From an uncultured Eubacterium sp. (GTDB lineage Bacteria; Bacillota; Clostridia; Lachnospirales; Lachnospiraceae), in NCBI GenBank assembly GCA_934316925.1, contig CAKREC010000013.1:1-45496 (forward strand): DNA of 45,496 nt. The letters run 5' to 3'. This document shows positions 15,602-23,027 of this stretch, one piece after another (positions within the stretch are counted from its first letter, which is position 1; each line of letters opens with the position of its first letter). The translations under genes were made by a program, and so were the position numbers. Under the pieces are notes generated by a model, which was not told the DNA's origin, ran no database searches, and was given only the letters and a program-made list of their open reading frames with translations.

Positions 15602-16335
15602 AAATTATAGGAGTAATCCCTGCCCGCTATCGCTCCAGCCGTTTTCCGGGCAAACCACTGGTTGATATCTGCGGAAAGCCAATGATCTACTGGGTGTACC
15701 AGCAGGCGATGAAAGTAACCGAATTTGACAAGGTCTATATTGCCACTGACGATGAACGGATCGCAGATGCCTGTCAAAAATATGATATGGATTATGTGAT
15801 GACATCGGACAAGCACGAAACCGGTTCCGATCGGGTTGCTGAGGTTGCCACAAAAGTAGAAGGAGATCTCTTTGTCAACGTTCAGGGAGATGAACCGGTT
15901 ATTAACCCGGAGATGATCCGACAGGTTATTTCCATCTTTTTCGAAGATGATTCGGTTTACTTTGGCAGCTTAAAGAAAGAAATTACCGATCTGGACGAGA
16001 TTCAGGCAACGAGCACCGTCAAAGTCGTTACGGATGAGAAGGGCGATGCAATGTATTTCTCCCGTTCTGTGATTCCTTCCAATATCAAAGATGGAAAACT
16101 GGCGCGGGTATTCCGGCATGTAGGAATTTACGCTTATAAGAGAGATTTTCTTTTAAAATTTGCCTCTCTCCCGCAATCCGAATTGGAATTAGGCGAAGGG
16201 ATCGAACCTTTGCGTGCCATGGAACGCGGATATAAAATGCGCCTGAAAGAAACGCAGTACACTTCGATCGGCGTTGATCTGCCGGAACATATTGCAAGAG
16301 TTGAACGGGTGATTCGAGGGGAAGAAACTTTATAG
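15598..16335 (+). CDS. kdsB: CMP-Kdo synthetase-like 3-deoxy-octulosonate cytidylyltransferase
   Basis: 245 residues, close to the family length. It shows the KdsB core: PARYRSSRFPGKPL at 8-21 (CTP binding), ATDDERI at 49-55, ETGSDRVAE at 74-82, VNVQGDEP at 93-100 and FRHVGIYAY in the second half. KdsB couples CTP to the anomeric hydroxyl of Kdo-type 3-deoxy-ulosonic acids to give CMP-sugar. In Gram-negatives this feeds lipopolysaccharide and capsule; here it lies in a Gram-positive wall-polymer locus, so the sugar is probably Kdo or a close relative used in a surface polymer. Its ATG overlaps the preceding stop by 4 bases. The next gene starts 25 bases later. True substrate among 3-deoxy-ulosonates cannot be read from the sequence. 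Confidence 0.92.
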   Translation: MKIIGVIPARYRSSRFPGKPLVDICGKPMIYWVYQQAMKVTEFDKVYIATDDERIADACQKYDMDYVMTSDKHETGSDRVAEVATKVEGDLFVNVQGDEPVINPEMIRQVISIFFEDDSVYFGSLKKEITDLDEIQATSTVKVVTDEKGDAMYFSRSVIPSNIKDGKLARVFRHVGIYAYKRDFLLKFASLPQSELELGEGIEPLRAMERGYKMRLKETQYTSIGVDLPEHIARVERVIRGEETL

Positions 16336-16360
16336 TTTTCCTTTCAGATTGGAGATTATT

Positions 16361-17992
16361 ATGAAACGAATCGAGATATTAGATTGTACACTCCGTGATG
16401 GCGGATATTTAGTGGACAGTGTATTTGGAAATACAGCGATCAAGGGAATCATTCAAGGTCTTACCGATAGCGGTGTTGACGTCATTGAATGTGGTTTTTT
16501 GAAGGACGAGCCTCACCAGAATGGCAGCACGATCTTCAACAATGCAGCCGGACTTCGGGAATACCTTCCTAAAAACAGAAAACAGGCTTCTTATGTATGC
16601 CTTGCGGATTACAGCCGCTACACGATTGATAATCTGGAACCATTTGATGGCACCTCCATCGATGGCGTCCGGGCATGCTTTTTCAAAAACGAGCGGTATG
16701 ATGTGATCGACTTTTGCCGCAGCATTGTAAAAAAAGGCTACAAGTTATATGTGCAGCCGGTTGATATTCTGGGATATTCGGACGCAGAACTTCTGGAACT
16801 GATCAATATGGTAAATGAGCTGGAACCTCATGTGTTTTCCATTGTTGATACGTTTGGTTCTCTATACAAAGAAGACCTTCAGCGTGTGTTCTATCTGATC
16901 CATCACAATCTCTGTGCCAGCACAAAGATTGGTTTTCACTCCCACAATAACCTGCAGATGTCGTATGCTCTGTCTCAGGAGTTTATTGAAATGACACAGG
17001 GTCTTCGCCAGGTCGTCGTTGATGCTACCATGGCAGGTATGGGAAGAGGCGCCGGCAACACCAACACCGAATTGCTTTTGCAGTATATGAACCGCAAATA
17101 CAATCGTGGTTATGATATTGATATTATTCTTGATCTGATCGACAACTATATCGATGGTCTGCGCACCAAACATCCATGGGGGTATTCCATTCCTTATTTT
17201 CTGGCTGGATCTCACAGCGCACATGTAAACAACATTACGTATTTATCAGGAAAAGCCGGTATCGCCAGCAGGGACATCAATTTCATCCTGAACCGTCTGA
17301 GTCCTTCCGAGCGAAAACGGTATGACTATGATCTGTTAGAAAAAACATACTTAGATTATCAGGGTGCACACATGGATGATACTGCCGCTCTGGAACTGCT
17401 CAAGGACAATTTATCCAACAAGGACGTTTTGATCCTTCTTCCCGGTCATTCGATCGTGACACACAAAGATTCCATTGATCACTATTGCAACGAAAAAAGT
17501 CCGGTTGTGATCAGCGTAAATCTGCTCTCTCACGATTATCCGATCAATTATGCTTATTTCAGCAACAAAAACAGATATCAATACTGGCGCAGTGCAACAC
17601 ACTTCAAAGAATATAAAAAGATTGTTACGTCCAATGTAACAACCGGTACTGAAAACAATCAGGTTGTCATTGATTTTGCCCGACTTGTAAAATGTGGATG
17701 GGAACAACTAGACAACTCCGGTATTCTGCTGCTCCGCCTGTTAGATATCATTCAGGTAAACAGCATCGCGATTGCCGGTTTCGATGGCTACAGCCACGAT
17801 TCTGAGAAGCAGAACTACATGCAGCCAGCGATGGAAAAAGCCAGAAATACCTTAAAAGCAGAGGATGCCAACCATGACATCCGAAGTATGTTAAAAGATT
17901 ATTTGAACACGAGAGTATCCAACTGTCCAATTTCGTTTATTACGCCTTCCCAATTTGAGTCGGTCATTGATTCCAAAGGCGAATTACTATAA
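16361..17992 (+). CDS. DRE-TIM (HMGL/hydroxy-oxovalerate type) aldolase with extra C-terminal domain
   Basis: 543 residues. Residues 1 to about 330 form a DRE-TIM metallolyase barrel: ILDCTLRDGG at 6-15 with D13 and GFHSHNN at 191-197 with H193/H195 as metal ligands, matching D17/H200/H202 of 4-hydroxy-2-oxovalerate aldolase; MGRGAGN at 227-233 is also typical. That family joins or splits pyruvate and an aldehyde, exactly the bond of a 3-deoxy-2-ulosonic acid. Residues about 354-535 are an added domain: VLILLPGHSI (356-365), VVISVN (382-387), SIAIAGFDGYSHD (468-480) and ISFITPS near the end. These parallel the C-terminal domain of the protein at 13526-15601. Start at the ATG at 16361 (GGAG 6 bases upstream); a TTG at 16349 overlaps that site. 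No KdsA is present nearby, so this enzyme may make the ulosonate (inference). Confidence 0.83.
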   Translation: MKRIEILDCTLRDGGYLVDSVFGNTAIKGIIQGLTDSGVDVIECGFLKDEPHQNGSTIFNNAAGLREYLPKNRKQASYVCLADYSRYTIDNLEPFDGTSIDGVRACFFKNERYDVIDFCRSIVKKGYKLYVQPVDILGYSDAELLELINMVNELEPHVFSIVDTFGSLYKEDLQRVFYLIHHNLCASTKIGFHSHNNLQMSYALSQEFIEMTQGLRQVVVDATMAGMGRGAGNTNTELLLQYMNRKYNRGYDIDIILDLIDNYIDGLRTKHPWGYSIPYFLAGSHSAHVNNITYLSGKAGIASRDINFILNRLSPSERKRYDYDLLEKTYLDYQGAHMDDTAALELLKDNLSNKDVLILLPGHSIVTHKDSIDHYCNEKSPVVISVNLLSHDYPINYAYFSNKNRYQYWRSATHFKEYKKIVTSNVTTGTENNQVVIDFARLVKCGWEQLDNSGILLLRLLDIIQVNSIAIAGFDGYSHDSEKQNYMQPAMEKARNTLKAEDANHDIRSMLKDYLNTRVSNCPISFITPSQFESVIDSKGELL

Positions 17993-18005
17993 GGAGAGAT
18001 CACAT

Positions 18006-18494
18006 ATGTCTGCAAAAGATCTGAGTAAAATCAAACTGTTTGCCATGGATGTCGACGGCACACTTACGGACGGTCACATTTACATGGGAAACGATGGAGA
18101 GATCATGAAGGCATTCAATGCCAAAGATGGTCTGGGGATCAAGCAATTACAAAATATCGGGATCGTCACCGCGATCATTACCGGCCGGACATCCAAAATT
18201 GTGGAAAACCGCTGTCAGGAACTGGGTATCAGCGAACTGCATCAGGGCATTGCCGAAAAAGGTCAGGTACTCTCCGCTCTTACGGAAAAGTATCATTTAT
18301 CACCTGATGAAGTTGCTTACATCGGGGATGACCTCAATGATATGGGTGCTTTCAGCGTCGCTGGTATTACCTTTGCTCCAGCCGACTGCGCCAGACAGAT
18401 CATACCGTTCATTGATATTCATCTGTCCAGAAAAGCAGTTGAATGTGCAGTAAGAGAAGCAACCGATATGATCTTAGAATCCCACAATAAATAA
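18006..18494 (+). CDS. kdsC: KdsC-like 3-deoxy-ulosonate 8-phosphate phosphatase
   Basis: 162 residues, the compact cap-less HAD type that forms tetramers in KdsC. Motifs: FAMDVDGTLTDG near the start (nucleophile and acid Asp), ITGRTS (motif II), a Lys in EKGQV (motif III) and YIGDDLNDMGA (motif IV). KdsC removes the 8-phosphate of Kdo8P before CMP activation; NeuC/PseB-pathway phosphatases of the same family treat nonulosonate 9-phosphates. Start chosen at 18006: AAGGAG lies 9 bases upstream, directly after the stop of the aldolase gene. Last gene of the plus-strand cassette, followed at once by a long terminator. Its presence implies the ulosonate is first made as a phosphate, so the aldehyde partner of the aldolase is probably a sugar phosphate (inference). 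Confidence 0.92.
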   Translation: MSAKDLSKIKLFAMDVDGTLTDGHIYMGNDGEIMKAFNAKDGLGIKQLQNIGIVTAIITGRTSKIVENRCQELGISELHQGIAEKGQVLSALTEKYHLSPDEVAYIGDDLNDMGAFSVAGITFAPADCARQIIPFIDIHLSRKAVECAVREATDMILESHNK

Positions 18495-18558
18495 AAAAAG
18501 AACCATAGATTTTTCAAACGGAGATCACTCCAAAACCGAAAATCTATGGTTCTTTTTT
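18494..18558. terminator. Strong bidirectional terminator closing the ulosonic-acid cassette
   Basis: Perfect 20-base inverted arms, 18494-18513 and 18539-18558, built on GAACCATAGATTTT and its complement, with a 25-base loop and A/T tails on both sides. It serves kdsC (plus) and the acyltransferase operon ending at 18563 (minus). Confidence 0.92.
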
Positions 18559-18562
18559 CGTT

Positions 18563-19654
18563 CTATTTCGTCCGAATCTTTTTATAGCACTTTTTAATTC
18601 CCGCGAAAAGCCAGTATACTGCTACCGCGGAAGCAAACGAGATCACCGCTTCCACAACAAAGATCAAGATCGGATATTTAAATGAGTATACGAATTTTTG
18701 TCCAAACTGAAAGATGTAGAAGCTGTGGATGAGCCACACCAACGTAATATATCTTCCGCTTTTTTTCGCTGCCCATACAACAAACGGGATTTTATGCACC
18801 GGTACAACCGTGGCATAAACAATCGGACCGATCAAAAAGAAATCATACGTCGATCCCACTTTATATCTCATATAGAATCCCATAAAGGTCAGCAGCGCAG
18901 CCACTACATATTTCAGAATCCCTTTCGGCAATATCTGATCATAATATGAGAACACCTGATATTTGGCATATATCATGCCCATCAAATATACCGGGATAAA
19001 ATACATCATATTGGCCATCAGGATTTCCCACACGCTGCCTTTGAATGATTCAAATATACCGTATGTCATCAATTTACCGTATCCATATGTAGCAAACATG
19101 GCGATTCCAAAAACAATCATAAAATCGGTAAAAAAGTCACCTTTCTTCCGTCGCAGAACACGAATAAAAACAGGCGTGAGCATCAAAAGGAAAATATATG
19201 GCATAACAAACCACCATTCTCCATTGTACTTTTCAAATCCAAGCATGCTGAGTATTATGCTCTGTATATCATAACTTATCGTCCAGGAAGAAATAATATT
19301 TACTTTCGTCACTCCCAGCAGATAATCAATTGGTACAAAGATCAGCATCACTTCCCAGATAAAGATAAGCAGCCGCCGAATCCGCTCTGCAACAGCTTTT
19401 GACATGTTCTTGCTTTTTCGTACACTGAGAAATGTACCATAGCCACTCAGAAACAGAAAGAATGCTACACAGATCTTGAAACAGGAACACACGACCGCTT
19501 CAATGGGCTGTCCCTGCCACATATGCATGGTCTGATACATATTTTCCGACGCAATGCGTTCCGGAAATCCAAATAAGTGGTGCAGCATCATAAGAATAAT
19601 CGCAATCAGCTTTGCAACGGCTGTATCATCCTTGGAAAAATGATAATGTTTCAT
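18563..19654 (-). CDS. Acyltransferase-3 family membrane O-acyltransferase
   Basis: 363 residues with about ten membrane helices. The first helix carries AKLIAIILMMLHHLFGFPE, the twin-His signature of acyltransferase family 3, followed by ICVAFFLFLSGYGTFLS. These enzymes O-acetylate (or otherwise acylate) surface sugars, using a cytoplasmic acyl-CoA. The start at 19654 has AGAGGGGAG 5 bases before it and overlaps the stop of the preceding membrane protein by 4 bases (ATGA), so the two are translationally coupled. A longer reading frame upstream is only read-through of that gene. Last gene of the TarIJ-containing operon, ending at the bidirectional terminator. The target is probably a residue of the same glycopolymer. 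Confidence 0.83.
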   Translation of the reverse strand: MKHYHFSKDDTAVAKLIAIILMMLHHLFGFPERIASENMYQTMHMWQGQPIEAVVCSCFKICVAFFLFLSGYGTFLSVRKSKNMSKAVAERIRRLLIFIWEVMLIFVPIDYLLGVTKVNIISSWTISYDIQSIILSMLGFEKYNGEWWFVMPYIFLLMLTPVFIRVLRRKKGDFFTDFMIVFGIAMFATYGYGKLMTYGIFESFKGSVWEILMANMMYFIPVYLMGMIYAKYQVFSYYDQILPKGILKYVVAALLTFMGFYMRYKVGSTYDFFLIGPIVYATVVPVHKIPFVVWAAKKSGRYITLVWLIHSFYIFQFGQKFVYSFKYPILIFVVEAVISFASAVAVYWLFAGIKKCYKKIRTK

Positions 19655-21147
19655 AAGTTCTCCCCTCTCCCTTTCGTTTTTTGCCTTTTCAACCAGTTTC
19701 TCAGCATGATATACCCTTCTGCCGAGAGCAGGATCATAATCGGTATAAACACAACAAGATAGCGCGAATTGCATTCCCATATCGTCATAAACGCAGCAAT
19801 TCCCAGTAATGTGATCCGTCCAATAAACAACGGCTGCTCTCCCTTTTTATCACGCACCGCAAAAAAGGATGAAAGGATCATGCCAACCAGCAGCAATCCA
19901 TAATACAACGATGTATATCCGATCACAAGCCAGTTCCATTTTCCCGAGTAAGTGTTCAACTGCGCCATGCGGCTTTCCGGGAATCGTGGTCCTCTCGACA
20001 GATACTCACATCCTGAAAAAGTTCCATCTCCCCAGGTACGCTGCTGCTTGGTATAAAAGAAAAATTGAATATTCTGGATCAGATTTCTGTCTTTCAGTCT
20101 TTTTTTGATTTCTTCAATATTGGCTTCCTTTTTCTGGTCGTATCCGGAAATCTGCGCGGTAAAGTCTACGTCTTCCTGCACATATCCGCCATAATCCAGT
20201 GACATCATAATCCAATGTGTCAGAGGAAACTTATATTCTTCGGAGAACGATTCTTCCAACGGAATAATATGATCGACAATCAATCCGGTTGAAACCTTTC
20301 CCGCTCCAAAGCACACACCGATCACAACAAATCCTAACAACAATCTTTTCCAGGACTGACTTTGCAACACCATGGAAATCACGCCGGCGATCACAAGAAT
20401 GAATACCGTTACCTTGATGCCATATGCAAGTGCAGCCAGCAGTCCGAAAGCAGCCAGATACACATAATGTAAAATTCCCTGAGTGCGCTCTGCTTTTATA
20501 AACATATATAAGCCAAGCACCAGGATCAACATTCCACTCGTATCCGTATAAGCGTACATCCCCCACATGTAGAGTGGCAGACAAACCCATGCCATAGCAC
20601 CAACAAATAAGGCAATCTTCTCATTCCAGAGAAGTACCGCAATATGATGCAAAAGTAAGATCGTGACGATCACCATACAACAACTGAAAAAGATGGACAC
20701 CATATAAAACTGCTCCAGCTGTGCTCCTGGCATACATTTATGTACCACTTTAAACAAGACCACCATAACACAGTACCATAACTGGTTGTTCGGGTATCTT
20801 GAAAAATAAATCTTGTCCTTTAAATTTCCAGTCAAAACATATTCACTGGCAGATCGTATAACTTTTCCCCAATCCCAGGAAAGGCTTTCTACGCGGTTCA
20901 TATAGGCAAACAAGATCAAAAGAACCGATCCCAAAGCGGCCATTCCCCACCAGAGAATCCGTTCTTTTTTCAGATTCAGATGAATCTCATCGTGTGTCTT
21001 CATCCACCGGATCACGCCATACACAACAAATGGAAGTATTAAGGCACTAAACAGACTTTTTGCCGTCATACTTCCCATTGCAATAAAAAAGATCACATAT
21101 AATACGGTCAGCCAAAGCCACTGGCAAACTGTCATTAATTTTCTCAT
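19651..21147 (-). CDS. GT-C type polytopic glycosyltransferase
   Basis: 498 residues and about twelve hydrophobic segments. After helices near the N-terminus comes a region WDWGKVIRSASEYVLTG and then YFSRYPNNQLWY, the loop motif shared with the proteins at 1-1193 and 2586-4112. It ends in a basic cytoplasmic tail. Expected role: transfer of a sugar from a polyprenyl-phosphate carrier to a polymer outside the membrane. GAGGG precedes the ATG by 6 bases. It follows the GtrA gene by 17 bases, which supports a three-part system of GtrB (lipid loading), GtrA (flipping) and this enzyme (transfer). The donor sugar is unknown. Confidence 0.75.
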   Translation of the reverse strand: MRKLMTVCQWLWLTVLYVIFFIAMGSMTAKSLFSALILPFVVYGVIRWMKTHDEIHLNLKKERILWWGMAALGSVLLILFAYMNRVESLSWDWGKVIRSASEYVLTGNLKDKIYFSRYPNNQLWYCVMVVLFKVVHKCMPGAQLEQFYMVSIFFSCCMVIVTILLLHHIAVLLWNEKIALFVGAMAWVCLPLYMWGMYAYTDTSGMLILVLGLYMFIKAERTQGILHYVYLAAFGLLAALAYGIKVTVFILVIAGVISMVLQSQSWKRLLLGFVVIGVCFGAGKVSTGLIVDHIIPLEESFSEEYKFPLTHWIMMSLDYGGYVQEDVDFTAQISGYDQKKEANIEEIKKRLKDRNLIQNIQFFFYTKQQRTWGDGTFSGCEYLSRGPRFPESRMAQLNTYSGKWNWLVIGYTSLYYGLLLVGMILSSFFAVRDKKGEQPLFIGRITLLGIAAFMTIWECNSRYLVVFIPIMILLSAEGYIMLRNWLKRQKTKGRGENL

Positions 21148-21164
21148 CGTTATCCCTCGTTTAT

Positions 21165-21614
21165 TTATACTGTTTCCTTTGTGTTCTCTTTTTTGAAAAC
21201 AAATAATTTGCTGAAAACATAATTCAAAATGATAACCAAAAAGCTTACAATGATCTTAGAAACGGATCCCTTGATTCCAAATACGGTCTGTGTCAAACCA
21301 ATTTTAACAAAAAGCGGAACCAAAACAATCTCTAAAATTCCCGTAAGAATACGGCTGGACATAAACATCGAAAACTCTTTTACTACCACTTCTTTCTTCC
21401 AGCTTTTGCTCCGGAACACCCATAACTTGTTGGTCACATAGGCAAAAAGCACCGCACAGACCCATGACAAAACATTGGATAAAAAAACATTTCCGGATAA
21501 CAGACTAAATACCGAATACGTACCCCAGCTGACTACCGTTGTACAGCCTCCCCAAAACAGATAGGATATGATTTCATAATATCGGTTTAACAGTGCCTTT
21601 ATTTTTTCTAACAT
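21165..21614 (-). CDS. GtrA-family membrane protein
   Basis: 149 residues and four membrane helices. The layout matches GtrA: an early YLFWGGCTTVVSWGTY helix, an FAYVTNKLWVFRS motif after helix two, and NYVFSKLFVFK at the end of helix four. GtrA proteins are thought to flip polyprenyl-phosphate-linked sugars for surface glycosylation. AGGAG lies 8 bases upstream of the ATG, and the first 7 bases overlap the end of the GT2 gene. A GtrB-like partner is encoded 11 kb away in another operon of this window. Confidence 0.9.
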   Translation of the reverse strand: MLEKIKALLNRYYEIISYLFWGGCTTVVSWGTYSVFSLLSGNVFLSNVLSWVCAVLFAYVTNKLWVFRSKSWKKEVVVKEFSMFMSSRILTGILEIVLVPLFVKIGLTQTVFGIKGSVSKIIVSFLVIILNYVFSKLFVFKKENTKETV

Positions 21615-23008
21615 TCTCTCTCTCCTGTCTTTTGTTGCTCAATAATTTCTTCGAATACAATTTCATTCATCAAAATATCAGTTCCTGACTCGTGAACATG
21701 AATACCAAATCTCGCTGACTCCCATTCTTTAGGAATATCGATCACAAAACCGGCATGGAACCAGCAGCGGTACCGCTGTCCCAAAATAAACAACTGTTTT
21801 CTACATGGATACTCGATGGAACGGATTCGTTGTCCCTCATGCTCTGCAAAAATATAATCCTCTTTTTTCATCGCATATGCTGGTGTGCTGAATCTTCCTC
21901 TCCACATGCCATCATATTCAGAGCCATCTCTTAAGATATAAAACAGCGCCACATTGCGCTCTGACATGCGTGTGATCGTGTACCCTTTATATACAAATAA
22001 ACAGTCATCCTCAGTAAAAACCTTTTTGACGCGAACCGGCCGCCCTTTCCGGACCGAGAGCATTGCCTCAATAATCGGCAGGGTCGTCGGTACCCGGACA
22101 ATGATCTTTTCTTTGATCCGCCGTAATACCTTTTGCAGCCGTTTCCGGAACTCGGTCATCTCATCCGGCGAATCCATCATCGCCCCGACCGATTCACTGT
22201 TGCTGTTCATCATAAAAATGCGAAGATGATACGCCACAACGAACTGAATATATGGTATGACCCGATGTTTTTTCTTCTTGCAAAAGTCCATGAGCGTCAT
22301 GTACCCTTCCTGCAAAAAACTTGTGTAACGGGATTCTTCTTTCCACGCCCGGCTTACTAAAGAAGTGTCGTCATTTCTCTTCCGGTAATAATACTTTGCC
22401 CCTCTCACAAGACCGTATTTTCCTTCTTGTAAGATTACCTGATTGACAGCAAGCGCATCTTCCCAAAATGACATTTTCTCCTCAAAATGAAGGTTCATAA
22501 GGGCACTTCGACGAACAAATGCCCCTCCAATGTAATAGTGCGGAAAATCATAGTCCTTTTTAATATCAACTACTTCCCGCTGTTCAAACCGCCAGTTCAA
22601 GCGCTGTGATTTTTCCACCGCATCGAACAAGTGAATCTCTGTCGCTGCAAAATTCACATCTTCATGCTGTCCAAAAAATGTTTCCACCCGCTCCAGTGTG
22701 TCCAACTCCATCCGATCATCCGAATCCATAAATCCAACGATCACATCGTCAAGACCTTTTGCCTGTTCAACACCATAATTGCGGATCGCGGATACTCCCT
22801 GATTTTCCTCAAAATGCGTAACCGTGACCAACTCTGGATACATTTTCTCATATCTACGGCAAATAGACAGGGATCCATCCCTGCTGCCATCATCTAACAG
22901 CTGTAAATGTACCTGTCCTTTTGCAAAAATTGTCTGATTGATAATACTTTCAATTGCCTCTTCCAAATACGATTCCGTATTGTACACCGGCATAATGATT
23001 GAAAACAT
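21608..23008 (-). CDS. GT2 family glycosyltransferase
   Basis: 466 residues. Residues 1 to about 230 are a GT2 domain: FSIIMPVYNTE, LDDGSRDGS, an NQGVSAIRNYG motif and FMDSDDRM (DxD). The C-terminal half, about 290-460, has no family I recognise; it is beta-rich with many aromatic residues (VFVYKGYTITRM, RCWFHAGF) and resembles the sugar- or polymer-binding tails of teichoic-acid GT2 enzymes such as TarP/TarS type, though this is a loose likeness. Start at 23008 (ATG); GGAG is 13 bases upstream, rather far, so the start is less certain. A longer frame to 23089 would run into tarJ. Located directly after tarJ with a 19-base gap. Likely role: sugar addition to the ribitol-phosphate polymer. Confidence 0.82.
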   Translation of the reverse strand: MFSIIMPVYNTESYLEEAIESIINQTIFAKGQVHLQLLDDGSRDGSLSICRRYEKMYPELVTVTHFEENQGVSAIRNYGVEQAKGLDDVIVGFMDSDDRMELDTLERVETFFGQHEDVNFAATEIHLFDAVEKSQRLNWRFEQREVVDIKKDYDFPHYYIGGAFVRRSALMNLHFEEKMSFWEDALAVNQVILQEGKYGLVRGAKYYYRKRNDDTSLVSRAWKEESRYTSFLQEGYMTLMDFCKKKKHRVIPYIQFVVAYHLRIFMMNSNSESVGAMMDSPDEMTEFRKRLQKVLRRIKEKIIVRVPTTLPIIEAMLSVRKGRPVRVKKVFTEDDCLFVYKGYTITRMSERNVALFYILRDGSEYDGMWRGRFSTPAYAMKKEDYIFAEHEGQRIRSIEYPCRKQLFILGQRYRCWFHAGFVIDIPKEWESARFGIHVHESGTDILMNEIVFEEIIEQQKTGEREC

Positions 23009-23027
23009 AGTGTCTGCTCTTCTCCTA

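Noticed and set aside
16349..16360. TTG at 16349 as the start of the aldolase
   Set aside because: It overlaps the ribosome binding site GGAG; the ATG at 16361 is 6 bases after it.
15598..18494. KdsB and KdsC as a sign of a Gram-negative source
   Set aside because: The rest of the window (TagG/TagH, LCP, TarI/TarJ, CdaA/CdaR) is typical of Gram-positive Firmicutes, and no lipid A or Lpt gene is present.
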